Made by a program: the position numbers and the translations under genes. This document shows positions 53,622 to 63,015 of a stretch of 64,000 bases of DNA, one piece after another; positions within the stretch are counted from its first letter, which is position 1; each line of letters begins with the position of its first letter. The DNA comes from Granulosicoccus sp045110515. Its GTDB lineage: Bacteria; Pseudomonadota; Gammaproteobacteria; Granulosicoccales; Granulosicoccaceae. The stretch covers positions 124,001-188,000 of the forward strand of contig JBGCGD010000011.1 in the NCBI GenBank assembly GCA_045110515.1, given 5' to 3'. The notes under the pieces were generated by a model. It saw nothing but the letters and a program-made list of their open reading frames with translations. It was not told where the DNA came from and made no database searches.

Positions 53622-54968
53622 ATGCTCGACCCAAAACTTATTAGAAACGATTTGCCGTACGTTGCCGAACGGCTGAGTATCCGAAATTTCACGCTCGACC
53701 AAGAGTCGATCAGTACGCTGGACGCGCAGCGAAAGCTATTACAGCAGCGCAGTGAAGAGCTCCAAGCGCAGAGAAATTCTCGGGCTAAGTCGATCGGGCA
53801 GGCGAAAGCACGGGGAGAGGACATCGCGCCGCTTTTGGCTGAAACATCTCGCATGGGTGATGAGCTGGATGAAGCTAAAAAGCAACTGGCAGAGGTTCAG
53901 TCGTCACTAGACGACATTCTGCTGACATTGCCAAATATCGTAGACAGCAGTGTCACACCGGGCAAAGACGAAACTGATAACGTGGAGCTGCGAAAAGTCG
54001 GCACGCCCAGGGAATTTTCGTTTGCGCCTAAAGATCACACTGACTTAGGTGCACGCAATAGCGCTTTGGATTTTGAGACTGCGACTAAGCTGACGGGTTC
54101 TCGCTTTTCGGTGTTAAGGGGCGAGCTTGCTACTTTGCATCGTGCACTCATCCAATTTATGTTGGACACACATACCCGAGTCCATGGGTATACAGAAATC
54201 AATGTGCCTTACATCGTTAATTCAGATACTTTGCGTGGTACAGGTCAACTCCCCAAATTTGAAGAAGATCTTTTTCGCCTAGTTTGGGGAGACGCGAAGA
54301 CCGAAGCTGAAGCTGGGGCAGATGGCACTGACTATTACCTGATTCCAACATCCGAGGTTCCGGTAACTAACACTGTCAGAGATACCATTGTTGAAGCGGC
54401 AGATTTACCCATTCGTTATACCTGCCACAGCCCCTGTTTTCGCTCTGAAGCAGGATCGTACGGTCGTGACACCCGAGGCCTTATTCGTCAGCACCAGTTT
54501 GAAAAAGTTGAGATGGTACAAATTGTCCATCCCGATGAGTCTTTCCAGGCGCTAGAGCAAATGACGGCTCATGCCGAAGCCATCCTACAAAAACTGGAGT
54601 TGCCCTATCGTGTTGTGTCATTGTGTGGAGGCGATATAGGTTTCGCGGCGGCTAAAACCTATGATCTAGAGGTCTGGTTGCCCGCTCAAAACGCGTACCG
54701 CGAGATTTCCTCTTGCAGTAATTGCACAGATTTTCAGGCGCGTCGCATGCAGGCCCGCTTCCGAGATCCTCAAACCCGTAAAACTGAGTTGCTGCATACA
54801 CTTAACGGTTCCGGCTTAGCGGTGGGTAGAACGCTCATTGCCATCATGGAGAATTATCAGCAAGAAGACGGTAGCATTTTAGTGCCGGAAGTATTGCGTC
54901 CTTACACTGGCAACCTTGGTGTTGTATTGTCGCCCGAGGATCCTATAAAAACGTCGCCTGATTTATAA
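53622..54968 (+). CDS. serS: Seryl-tRNA synthetase
   Basis: SerRS charges tRNA-Ser and tRNA-Sec. The 448 residues comprise the N-terminal coiled-coil arm (about 30-100) and a class II core with GTGQLPKFEEDLFRL, TSEVPVTN, RSEAGSYGRDTRGL and a C-terminal motif 3, LNGSGLAVGRTLIAIMENYQ. It is about 20 residues longer than usual, partly from an acidic insert (AKTEAEAGADG) before TDYYLIPTSE. Confidence 0.98.
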   Translation: MLDPKLIRNDLPYVAERLSIRNFTLDQESISTLDAQRKLLQQRSEELQAQRNSRAKSIGQAKARGEDIAPLLAETSRMGDELDEAKKQLAEVQSSLDDILLTLPNIVDSSVTPGKDETDNVELRKVGTPREFSFAPKDHTDLGARNSALDFETATKLTGSRFSVLRGELATLHRALIQFMLDTHTRVHGYTEINVPYIVNSDTLRGTGQLPKFEEDLFRLVWGDAKTEAEAGADGTDYYLIPTSEVPVTNTVRDTIVEAADLPIRYTCHSPCFRSEAGSYGRDTRGLIRQHQFEKVEMVQIVHPDESFQALEQMTAHAEAILQKLELPYRVVSLCGGDIGFAAAKTYDLEVWLPAQNAYREISSCSNCTDFQARRMQARFRDPQTRKTELLHTLNGSGLAVGRTLIAIMENYQQEDGSILVPEVLRPYTGNLGVVLSPEDPIKTSPDL

Positions 54969-55043
54969 GGTATGAGTGGCCAAGGATTCTCTACCCAATG
55001 AGGGCATCGTGATCGATGATTAGCGCGACTATGAGGCTGGCTG

Positions 55044-55487
55044 ATGTCTGAGCAACTCTCACAAGATACTGCCATGGACATTAACAGGGACGAAACCCCT
55101 GCGTCTCTTAGAACCATTGCCATGCCGTCGGATACCAACCCGAACGGAGATATTTTTGGCGGTTGGATACTGTCGCAAATGGATTTGGCCGGCGGAACCC
55201 ACGCCTTTTACGTTGCTCAAGGGCGAGTTGCCACCGTGGCCGTAACCGCCATGAAATTCTATAAACCCGTTAAAGTGGGTGATGAAGTCAGTTGCTATTG
55301 TGCGACGCAAGAAGTGGGTAGCACATCGATCACGGTTAAAGTGGAGACTTGGGTGCGCCGAAGACGCTTGGCGGTCGAAGAGCAAGTGACGGAGGGCTTT
55401 TTTACGTTCGTAGCTATTGACAAAGAGGGGCAGCCCCGGCCTGTAAAAGAACCTGCGTCTGATTTTGATACCCGTTCAGACGTGTAA
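55044..55487 (+). CDS. yciA: Acyl-CoA thioesterase, YciA-like hotdog fold
   Basis: The 147-residue protein has a hotdog-fold thioesterase core: PSDTNPNGDIFGGWILSQMDLAGG, whose aspartate and neighbours are catalytic in YciA. VAVTAMKFYKPVKVGDEVSCY and the ITVKVETWVRR strand follow. It acts on acyl-CoAs in the cytoplasm; the substrate range is inferred from the YciA branch. It lies between serS and the acetoacetyl-CoA synthetase gene. No operon with either is certain. Confidence 0.9.
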   Translation: MSEQLSQDTAMDINRDETPASLRTIAMPSDTNPNGDIFGGWILSQMDLAGGTHAFYVAQGRVATVAVTAMKFYKPVKVGDEVSCYCATQEVGSTSITVKVETWVRRRRLAVEEQVTEGFFTFVAIDKEGQPRPVKEPASDFDTRSDV

Positions 55488-55565
55488 ATGCTTTCGCTGT
55501 AAAATCTGCTGGCGTATGCCAGGGGTTCGCTAGGGCCATCGATAGATCAGCCAGGACTTTAACGA

Positions 55566-57548
55566 ATGAATTCTCAGACTTGCTTATGGACGCCATCGAC
55601 GGAGCGGGTGGCATCAACTCACGTGACACTATTCCGGCAACAAATAAACCAGCAGTTTAATCTCGAATTAGCTGACTTCGAGCAGCTGCACGCCTGGTCC
55701 GTATCAAACAGCACCGACTTCTGGTCTGAAATTTGGGATTACGCAGACATCCTCTGTGAGACGCGCGGCGACGTTGTTCTTGAAAACGGCTCAGCCATGC
55801 CGGGTGCCCGTTGGTTTCCGAAGGCTAAGTTGAATTTTGCTGAAAATCTGTTGCGTCAGGATGCAGTTGCACCTGCCTTGATATTCAGAGGTGAAGACGG
55901 TCAGCAAAGAACGCTCGGCAGACCAGAGCTTTATCAGCAAGTTCGAGCGGTGGCCGCAAAACTGAAAGAGCTGGGTGTGGGCGTTGGTGATCGAGTCGCC
56001 GGTTTTATGCCAAATATACCGGAGGCATTGGTCGCTATGCTGGCGACTAGCAGCATCGGCGCTGTGTGGTCTTCCTGTTCACCTGATTTCGGAATAAACG
56101 GCGTACGTGATCGTTTCGGGCAGATTGAGCCAAAAGTGTTGTTTACCGCAGACGGCTATCGTTATGCAGGAAAAGAGCATGGATCACTGGACATAGCATC
56201 CGAATTGGCCGAATCTCTTCAATCATTACAGGCCATTGTTGTTGTCTCTTTTATTCAGTCAGAAGATTCCTTATCGGGCAATGCTGCAGAATTGGAAGTT
56301 TCTTATCAAGCAATCATTGATACGGATTTAGCACTTGGGAAACCCGATGAGGCCATAGACTTTGTGCAGCTGCCTTTCGATCATCCGCTGTACATAATGT
56401 TTAGTTCTGGTACCACGGGTAAGCCCAAGTGTATTGTTCATGGTGCTGGTGGCACGCTGTTGCAGCATGTTAAAGAACAATTGATGCACGTCGATGTAAA
56501 GCCCGGGGAAAAAATCTTCTTTTTCACCACCTGCGGTTGGATGATGTGGAACTGGCTAGTGAGCGCGTTGGCCTCAAAGGCAACTTTATTGCTCTACGAT
56601 GGGTCACCGTTTTATCCCAATGGCAATACCTTGTTCGATTTTGCAGAGCAAACCGGTATGGTTCATTTCGGCACATCAGCTAAGTTTATTGATGCGTGTA
56701 GTAAGGCGGGTATATCTCCGGTTAAAACCCACAAGCTTCCCGGACTGAGAAGTGTACTGTCCACTGGCTCCCCGCTGGTGCCTGAAAGTTTTGACTACGT
56801 ATACGAGCACATTGCTTCTGATATTTGTTTGTCGTCTATGTCCGGCGGTACGGATATCGTCTCCTGCTTTATCCTTGGCAACCCGGCAAAGCCCGTTTAC
56901 AAGGGAGAGCTACAGAGCAAGGGGTTGGGTATGGATATTCAAGTGTTTGGCGATGATGGAAAACCGGTGCCGGTGGGTGAGAAAGGTGAGTTAGTGTGTG
57001 CGAATGCTTTTCCCTCTATGCCGACAGGTTTTTTCGGTGATGACGACGGCAGTCGATACCATGCCGCTTATTTTGAAAAGTTTGAAAATGTCTGGTGTCA
57101 CGGTGATTACATTGCCCAGACGCACAGCAACGGCATGGTTATTTATGGACGCTCTGATGCCGTATTAAATCCGGGTGGTGTCCGAATTGGTACTGCTGAA
57201 ATTTACCGACAAGTCGAATCATTCGATGAAATAGTAGAGTCCTTAGTCATAGGGCAGCAGTGGGATTCAGATATTCGTGTTGTGTTGTTTGTGCGTTTGC
57301 GAGATGGGCTAACTCTAGATGAAGGATTGCAGGCTCACCTTCGCGCGCACGTTCGCGAGCAAACAACTCCACGACATGTACCTGCTCGAATTATTCAGGT
57401 TGAAGATATACCGCGCACGCGCAGCGGCAAGATCGTCGAACTGGCAGTGAAAAAAATTGTACACGGCGAGAGCGTTGATAACGTGGAAGCATTAGCAAAT
57501 CCAGAAGCGCTTGAACTCTTTGCTAATATCCCCGAATTGCAATCATGA
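55566..57548 (+). CDS. Acetoacetate--CoA ligase (acetoacetyl-CoA synthetase)
   Basis: It activates acetoacetate with ATP and CoA. The 660-residue ANL-superfamily protein has the family-specific N-terminus SNSTDFWSEIWDYADI and NFAENLLR. The AMP-binding loop FSSGTTGKPKCIVHG is near 279, SSMSGGTDIVSCF follows, and the conserved lysine lies in RTRSGKIVE near the end. Spacing of motifs fits acetoacetyl-CoA synthetase rather than acetyl-CoA synthetase. Its stop overlaps the next gene by four bases. Confidence 0.92.
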   Translation: MNSQTCLWTPSTERVASTHVTLFRQQINQQFNLELADFEQLHAWSVSNSTDFWSEIWDYADILCETRGDVVLENGSAMPGARWFPKAKLNFAENLLRQDAVAPALIFRGEDGQQRTLGRPELYQQVRAVAAKLKELGVGVGDRVAGFMPNIPEALVAMLATSSIGAVWSSCSPDFGINGVRDRFGQIEPKVLFTADGYRYAGKEHGSLDIASELAESLQSLQAIVVVSFIQSEDSLSGNAAELEVSYQAIIDTDLALGKPDEAIDFVQLPFDHPLYIMFSSGTTGKPKCIVHGAGGTLLQHVKEQLMHVDVKPGEKIFFFTTCGWMMWNWLVSALASKATLLLYDGSPFYPNGNTLFDFAEQTGMVHFGTSAKFIDACSKAGISPVKTHKLPGLRSVLSTGSPLVPESFDYVYEHIASDICLSSMSGGTDIVSCFILGNPAKPVYKGELQSKGLGMDIQVFGDDGKPVPVGEKGELVCANAFPSMPTGFFGDDDGSRYHAAYFEKFENVWCHGDYIAQTHSNGMVIYGRSDAVLNPGGVRIGTAEIYRQVESFDEIVESLVIGQQWDSDIRVVLFVRLRDGLTLDEGLQAHLRAHVREQTTPRHVPARIIQVEDIPRTRSGKIVELAVKKIVHGESVDNVEALANPEALELFANIPELQS

Positions 57549-58093
57549 CTCAGGATTCCTTAGATGCCATCGCAGACGCGGTATCGACATCATCGTTGCC
57601 GCCAGTGCATCTCTGGAATCCAACAGTGACTCGCACAATAGACATGCGAATTGCTCGTAATGGTGACTGGTTCTATCAAGGTTCAAAAATTCACCGAATG
57701 CGTATGGTGAAATTGTTTTCTACGGTTTTACGGGTGGATGAGGGGCAAACGTATTTGGTAACACCTCAGGAACGTTTAGCCATCGAAGTAGAAGATGCGC
57801 CATTCGCAGCGGTTCTTGTAGAACAACATGACAGCGACGAAAGCTCATCGCTGGTGTTTACGCTTAACACAGACGATAAAGTCATAGCGGGTAAAGCGCA
57901 TCCGGTCTTTGTGGAATACGAGACTGCTGGAGGAGAGCCTTCACCGTATGTGCATGTGCGGGATAGCTTGAACGCCCGTATTAGTCGTACTGCATTTTAT
58001 CAACTGGCTGAGTGGATGGAGGAACGCGAAGGTGTATACGGTGTGGTGTCACAGGCGTGTTTTATGCCTTTGTCGGAGACCGAACACTCATGA
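57545..58093 (+). CDS. DUF1285 family protein
   Basis: A 182-residue protein of the DUF1285 family, recognised by the stretches PPVHLWNPTVTRTIDMRIARNG, DWFYQGSKIHRMRMVKLFST and YLVTPQERLAIEVEDAPF. No TM helix or signal peptide is present. The role is unknown. The start overlaps the acetoacetyl-CoA synthetase stop and its stop overlaps the ccmA start (ATGA at both ends), so it is translated in series with both. Confidence 0.88.
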   Translation: MTQDSLDAIADAVSTSSLPPVHLWNPTVTRTIDMRIARNGDWFYQGSKIHRMRMVKLFSTVLRVDEGQTYLVTPQERLAIEVEDAPFAAVLVEQHDSDESSSLVFTLNTDDKVIAGKAHPVFVEYETAGGEPSPYVHVRDSLNARISRTAFYQLAEWMEEREGVYGVVSQACFMPLSETEHS

Positions 58094-58749
58094 CGACAAA
58101 TACTCAATACCTTCTTGAAGCTCGAGGTATTCAGATATGGAGAGGTGAACATCTCATTGTCGATGATGTTGATGTTTGTGTATCTGCCGGGTCCATCGTG
58201 CAAATTCAAGGTAGCAATGGAAGTGGAAAAACGACTCTGTTGCGAGCGTTGATCGGCTTAGCGGAAATCGATGACGGTGAGGTTTTTTGGCAAGAGCAGC
58301 CGGTGAGTAAAGTGCGCGATGAACTATATGCATCACTGCTTTACCTTGGGCATAAACCCGGCATCACCGCAGGTTTGACTCCATTTGAAAACTTAACGGC
58401 TTTATGTCCCGAGCTTAGCGAATCAGAAGCATCCGCTGTGCAAGTTAAAGGGCAGGTTTTGCAGGTGCTCTCGCAATTGGGTATTGGTGACAGAATAGAT
58501 CTGCCTTCAGCAGCCTTGTCAGCTGGGCAGCAACGGCGAGTATCTCTGGCTCGATTGCAGCTCCAGCAGGCGACGTTATGGGTGTTGGACGAACCACTAA
58601 CCTCACTCGATGCCCAAGGGCAACGCTGGGTGAAGCAGCAAATTGAGGAACATGTGACGCAAGGAGGTGCCGTAGTTTTCACTACGCACCAACCCATCGA
58701 TTTCGACAGTCATTCTGTGTTTAGTCTGAATTTGGCAAGTCAGTCATGA
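58090..58749 (+). CDS. ccmA: Heme exporter ATP-binding protein CcmA
   Basis: ATPase of the CcmABCD complex, which releases heme-loaded CcmE. ATG 58090 gives 219 residues: Walker A GSNGSGKT (41-48), signature LSAGQQRRVSLARL and Walker B LWVLDEPLTSLD. An upstream ATG at 58012 would add 26 residues of no family resemblance and lies inside the DUF1285 gene. It opens the ccm series and overlaps ccmB by four bases. Confidence 0.96.
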   Translation: MTTNTQYLLEARGIQIWRGEHLIVDDVDVCVSAGSIVQIQGSNGSGKTTLLRALIGLAEIDDGEVFWQEQPVSKVRDELYASLLYLGHKPGITAGLTPFENLTALCPELSESEASAVQVKGQVLQVLSQLGIGDRIDLPSAALSAGQQRRVSLARLQLQQATLWVLDEPLTSLDAQGQRWVKQQIEEHVTQGGAVVFTTHQPIDFDSHSVFSLNLASQS

Positions 58750-59507
58750 CCCGTCAAGGTCAGATAACCGGGCAGGAGCGAGTCGCAAGCTTAGATAAAG
58801 CCTATTACCCCGCTCGAACGGAAGTCTCTGTTGGGAACCTGTGTGCAAGGTTCTTTCAGCGCGATATCCGCTTGGCCATCCGATCGACTGGGCAGTGGTT
58901 AAATCCGCTGCTTTTCTTCGTTATTGTAGTGTCTCTCTTTCCGCTTGGGATCGGTCCCGGGCCAAATATGTTAGCCACGATTGCACCCGGTGTTTTGTGG
59001 GTCAGCGCTTTGCTGGCCATGATGTTGTCACTGGATACGATGTTTGCCCATGACTATCGAGACGGTACTCTTGAGCAAATGGTGGTCAGCGGTTATCCGC
59101 TGAGTGTTATCGTCATTGGAAAAGTACTGGCACATTGGGTAACCAGCGGGCTGCCATTGGTGCTGCTATCACCAATGCTCGGTCTGATGATGCAACTGCC
59201 AACGGCAGCCTATGGCGTGCTTATTCTCAGTTTGCTACTGGGAACACTGAGCCTGAGCTTTATCGGCGCTATTGGTGCCGCGCTGACGGTGAGTATCAGT
59301 CAAAGCGGGGTTTTGCTGTCATTGCTGGTTTTGCCGCTGACCGTGCCTGTTCTCATATTCGGTAGTGGGGCGGTTTCAGCGGTTGCCACGGGTTTAGAAG
59401 CGTCTGCCCATGTGTCGCTCCTGGCTGCCATCATGGCTCTTTCCGTGTCACTAGCCCCAGTGGCAACTGCCGGAGCCATTCGCATTGGGGTCGCAGCCTC
59501 GCGCTAA
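58746..59507 (+). CDS. ccmB: Heme exporter protein CcmB
   Basis: Six-TM permease of the CcmABCD complex. The 253-residue protein has a longer hydrophilic start (about 30 residues) than the E. coli protein. The CcmB core follows: RDIRLAIRSTGQWLNPLLFF, the DYRDGTLEQMVVSG stretch and VLPLTVPVLIFGSGAV. It overlaps ccmA and is followed by an 81-base gap before ccmC. Confidence 0.95.
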   Translation: MTRQGQITGQERVASLDKAYYPARTEVSVGNLCARFFQRDIRLAIRSTGQWLNPLLFFVIVVSLFPLGIGPGPNMLATIAPGVLWVSALLAMMLSLDTMFAHDYRDGTLEQMVVSGYPLSVIVIGKVLAHWVTSGLPLVLLSPMLGLMMQLPTAAYGVLILSLLLGTLSLSFIGAIGAALTVSISQSGVLLSLLVLPLTVPVLIFGSGAVSAVATGLEASAHVSLLAAIMALSVSLAPVATAGAIRIGVAASR

Positions 59508-59588
59508 CACGCCAATGTAGTCCATATTCGGTTAAATACCGTAAATCCGGCTAAACTACACGCAAAGATAACCCAAGGTCGTTACGCA

Positions 59589-60332
59589 GTGTTTCAATGG
59601 ATTCATAGGTTCGGTTCATCCCCGATCATGTATCGTTTTGCTGACCGGCTCGCGCCGTGGTTGGCAGGCCTGTGCGTGCTTTGTCTTGTAGCTGGGCTGT
59701 ATCTAGGTCTTGTTGTTGCTCCGGCAGATTATGAGCAGGGTGATAGCTACCGCATCATTTATATTCATGTGCCTGCTGCGTGGATGTCTATGTTCGCGTA
59801 CGTTGTCATGGCAACATCAAGCGCTGTTTTTCTCATCTGGCGCCTAAAAATTGCCGATATGGTTGCTCTGGCCTCGGCACCCATAGGGGCTGCATTCACG
59901 GCTGTAGCGTTATTAACGGGCTCTTTTTGGGGTAAACCCATGTGGGGCACTTGGTGGATCTGGGATGCCCGTTTAACGTCAGAGTTGCTCTTGTTGTTTC
60001 TCTATCTGGGATATCTGGCACTCAGGGGAGCACTGGAGACTCCGCAAAGCGCGTCGAAAGCTGCCGCCATATTGGCGATAGTGGGTGTGGTTAACATACC
60101 CATCATTCATTTCTCGGTTGAATGGTGGAATACCCTGCATCAGCCAGCAACCATTACCAAATTTGATAAGCCCTCTATGCATATCAGCATGCTGCGCCCG
60201 TTACTACTGATGGTCCTGGCTTTTCAGTTACTTTATTTCCACAACTTAATGGTCCGCGTCAGAGCACTGATCTTGCAACGTGAGAATCGCGCGAGCTGGG
60301 TTGCCGAACTAGCGGAGAAAAACCATGTCTGA
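59589..60332 (+). CDS. ccmC: Heme exporter / heme lyase component CcmC
   Basis: CcmC hands heme to CcmE. The 247-residue protein has six TM helices and the WWD domain GKPMWGTWWIWDARLTSELLL. The heme-ligand histidines lie in YIHVPAAW and in PIIHFSVEWWNTLHQ. Translation from GTG 59589 matches the N-terminal layout of E. coli CcmC; an in-frame ATG at 59628 would cut 13 residues. Its stop overlaps ccmD by eight bases. Confidence 0.95.
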   Translation: MFQWIHRFGSSPIMYRFADRLAPWLAGLCVLCLVAGLYLGLVVAPADYEQGDSYRIIYIHVPAAWMSMFAYVVMATSSAVFLIWRLKIADMVALASAPIGAAFTAVALLTGSFWGKPMWGTWWIWDARLTSELLLLFLYLGYLALRGALETPQSASKAAAILAIVGVVNIPIIHFSVEWWNTLHQPATITKFDKPSMHISMLRPLLLMVLAFQLLYFHNLMVRVRALILQRENRASWVAELAEKNHV

Positions 60333-60495
60333 GCTGATGGACTTCCTCTCTATGGGGGGGTACGCGTTCTACGTATGGACCTCATACGCTCTGACCACCA
60401 TCATTCTGCTTGGCATTGTGATCTGGTCATCACGTCAGCTGAAGCAATCTCGCACGCAGGCCATTAGACGTGCGCAACAACATAGGAAAAGGTAG
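60325..60495 (+). CDS. ccmD: Heme exporter small protein CcmD
   Basis: A 56-residue single-TM protein that helps release holo-CcmE from CcmABC. The translation begins MSELMDFLSMGGYAFYVWTS, whose GGY-F-VW pattern is characteristic of CcmD. A TM at about 14-34 follows, then a basic tail. ATG 60325 overlaps ccmC, and the TAG stop shares its G with the GTG of ccmE. Confidence 0.93.
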   Translation: MSELMDFLSMGGYAFYVWTSYALTTIILLGIVIWSSRQLKQSRTQAIRRAQQHRKR

Positions 60496-60968
60496 TGACA
60501 CCAAAACGCAAGCAACGATTAATGATGGTCTGCCTGATGTTATGTGGCGTCGGAGTCGCCGTTGCATTTGGTGTTAACGCGTTCAAACAAAACATTATGC
60601 TGTTTCACTCTCCGTCAGATGTGGCAGCGGGAGCAGTAAAACCGGGTCAGCCATTTCGTGTCGGTGGCATGGTTATCGATGGTAGCGTGAAACGAAGCTC
60701 TGAAGACCTCGCAGTGACTTTTGAACTCACCGATCACGCGAAAAACATTCCGGTGTCGTTTACTGGAATTTTGCCGGACCTCTTCCGCGAGGGGCAGGGA
60801 ATTGTTGCCATGGGGGCAATTGACGAAGAGGGTACCTTCATCGCCTCTGAAGTTCTCGCAAAGCACGATGAAAACTATATGCCGCCTGAAGTGGCCGAAG
60901 CGTTGGAAAAGGCCGGAAGAATGCCGGGGACAGCGGCTAACTTTGATAGCAAGACGATACAACCATGA
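60495..60968 (+). CDS. ccmE: Cytochrome c maturation heme chaperone CcmE
   Basis: CcmE binds heme covalently in the periplasm and delivers it to the apocytochrome. The 157-residue protein has an N-terminal anchor (about 9-28), a beta-barrel with PFRVGGMVIDGSV, and the heme-attachment motif HDENY with His124 and Tyr128. Translation starts at GTG 60495, which shares one base with the ccmD stop, a TAGTG arrangement. Confidence 0.96.
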   Translation: MTPKRKQRLMMVCLMLCGVGVAVAFGVNAFKQNIMLFHSPSDVAAGAVKPGQPFRVGGMVIDGSVKRSSEDLAVTFELTDHAKNIPVSFTGILPDLFREGQGIVAMGAIDEEGTFIASEVLAKHDENYMPPEVAEALEKAGRMPGTAANFDSKTIQP

Positions 60969-63007
60969 TTCCTGAGCTAGGACACTTCGCGCTGATACTT
61001 GCTTTATGTACGGCAATTGTTTTAGCCACAGTACCGATGATCGGCAGTTTCACAGGGCATGCCGGTTGGATGGCTATTGCCCGGCCAGCAGCGGCGGCAC
61101 AGACATTTTTCGTTGGGTTGTCGTATGCCTGTCTGACGTGGGCTTTCATTAGCCATGACTTCAGTGTGTTGTACGTGGCCAATACCAGTAACACCTCGTT
61201 GCCGCTGATTTATCGAATTTCAGGCGTGTGGGGCGGACACGAAGGCTCCATTTTGTTCTGGTGCTTTATTTCCGCAGTCTGGACCGGTGCTGTAGCGGTT
61301 TTCAGTCGCGCGTTGCCACAAGTTTTGTTGGCACGCGTTCTAGCGGTCCTAGGTTTCGTCAGTATTGGTTTTTTGCTGTTTGTTTTGTTGACCTCCAACC
61401 CGTTTGAAAGACTATTCCCAATACCGGCAGATGGGGCTTCGCTTAATCCGCTCCTGCAAGATCCAGGAATGGCAATACACCCGCCCATGCTCTACATGGG
61501 GTACGTCGGCTTCTCCGTTGCATTTGCCTTTGCGATCGCAGCACTCATTGGTGGTCAGCTCGATGCCGCCACCCTACGTTGGATGCGTCCTTGGACCAAC
61601 ATTGCATGGATGTTCCTCACGATCGGAATATCGCTAGGGAGCTGGTGGGCCTATTACGAATTAGGTTGGGGCGGATGGTGGTTTTGGGATCCTGTCGAAA
61701 ACGCATCGTTTATGCCATGGCTAGTGGGTACGGCTCTTATCCATTCTCTCGCAGCATCTGAAAAACGAGGAGTGTTTAAAGCATGGACTGTATTATTAGC
61801 TGTGTTGGCGTTTTCCTTAAGTTTGCTTGGTACCTTTTTGGTTCGTTCCGGTGTGCTGACATCGGTGCATTCGTTCGCGGCAGATCCTACCCGTGGACTC
61901 TATATTCTGTTGTTCTTGGGGGTTGTCATCGGAGGTTCACTGATCCTCTATGCATTCCGCTCGCATCGTTTAAGTTCAACGGCAACGTATGAACTCGTAT
62001 CGCGTGAAACGGCATTACTCCTTAACAATGTGCTGTTAGTGGTTGCCTGTGCTGCTGTTTTGTTAGGCACTTTGTATCCACTCTTTGTCGATGCCTTGGG
62101 TTACGGCAAAATGTCCGTTGGCGAGCAGTATTTCAACGCTGTTTTTGTTCCCCTGATGTTGCCGATTCTTCTTATTGTTGGGCTAGGCGCGATGCTCAAC
62201 TGGAAGCGCGATAAGTTGAAAGGTCGATCCGGACCTTTGCTCGCACTTGCCGTTTTCAGTGTCATAGCTGCTGCCGTGTTGGCAACACAGCTGCTGAGTT
62301 ACAGCTTTGCAGCAGTTGCCTCTCTGGCCTTAGCAATCTGGATAACAGCCTCGACCGTTTTTGGCATCGTGCACAGAGTACGAAACAAGCGTGAGAGGTT
62401 GTCCGCGGTTATGCACACGCCTGCCGCTTTCTGGGGAATGAGTATTGCGCACATCGGCTTAGCTGTTTTTACTGTAGGGGTGGCACTGACGTCTATCTAT
62501 ACCGAAGAGCAAACCGTCAGAATGGAGGTCAACACACAGCATAGTGTGGGCGGTTACACCTTTACATTTGCCTCTTTAGATGAGGTACGCGGTAAAAACT
62601 TCAACGCAATTGAAGGGCGATTCGACGTTGAGCGAAATGGTTCCGACGTCGGTACCATCAGCGCACAAAAACGGTTCTATGATGTCCGACGTGACACCAT
62701 GACTGAGGCTGGCATTGATGCAGGTTTTACGCGCGATTTATTCATCGCTTTGGGGGAGCCGCTTGAGGGCGGGCAAGCCTGGAGTGTCAGAATACAAACC
62801 AAGCCCTTTATACGGTGGATATGGTTAGGCACTATTTTTATGGGGTTGGGTGGATTGCTGGCTGCAATGGATAGGCGGTACAAAAATGTTTCAGTGCGAA
62901 AGAGTGCCGTAAGTACTAAAAAGGTACCTGCTGGCGACAAACTGGGAACTGACACGTCTGGCTCAATGGCTACCTCATTTGTTGCCACGGATACCCCAAA
63001 CTCATAG
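60965..63007 (+). CDS. ccmF: Cytochrome c heme lyase subunit CcmF
   Basis: CcmF attaches heme to the apocytochrome. The 680-residue multi-spanning protein has GGHEGSILFWC and HPPMLYMGYVG. The WWD domain reads WAYYELGWGGWWFWDPVENASFMPW in several pieces, and FLVRSGVLTSVHSFA follows. A large periplasmic domain stands near the C-terminus. The start overlaps the ccmE stop by four bases. Confidence 0.97.
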   Translation: MIPELGHFALILALCTAIVLATVPMIGSFTGHAGWMAIARPAAAAQTFFVGLSYACLTWAFISHDFSVLYVANTSNTSLPLIYRISGVWGGHEGSILFWCFISAVWTGAVAVFSRALPQVLLARVLAVLGFVSIGFLLFVLLTSNPFERLFPIPADGASLNPLLQDPGMAIHPPMLYMGYVGFSVAFAFAIAALIGGQLDAATLRWMRPWTNIAWMFLTIGISLGSWWAYYELGWGGWWFWDPVENASFMPWLVGTALIHSLAASEKRGVFKAWTVLLAVLAFSLSLLGTFLVRSGVLTSVHSFAADPTRGLYILLFLGVVIGGSLILYAFRSHRLSSTATYELVSRETALLLNNVLLVVACAAVLLGTLYPLFVDALGYGKMSVGEQYFNAVFVPLMLPILLIVGLGAMLNWKRDKLKGRSGPLLALAVFSVIAAAVLATQLLSYSFAAVASLALAIWITASTVFGIVHRVRNKRERLSAVMHTPAAFWGMSIAHIGLAVFTVGVALTSIYTEEQTVRMEVNTQHSVGGYTFTFASLDEVRGKNFNAIEGRFDVERNGSDVGTISAQKRFYDVRRDTMTEAGIDAGFTRDLFIALGEPLEGGQAWSVRIQTKPFIRWIWLGTIFMGLGGLLAAMDRRYKNVSVRKSAVSTKKVPAGDKLGTDTSGSMATSFVATDTPNS

Positions 63008-63015
63008 TTCATTCG

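Noticed and set aside
58012..58089. Upstream start for ccmA at 58012
   Set aside because: The added 26 residues do not resemble CcmA and lie wholly inside the DUF1285 gene. ATG 58090 forms the usual ATGA overlap.
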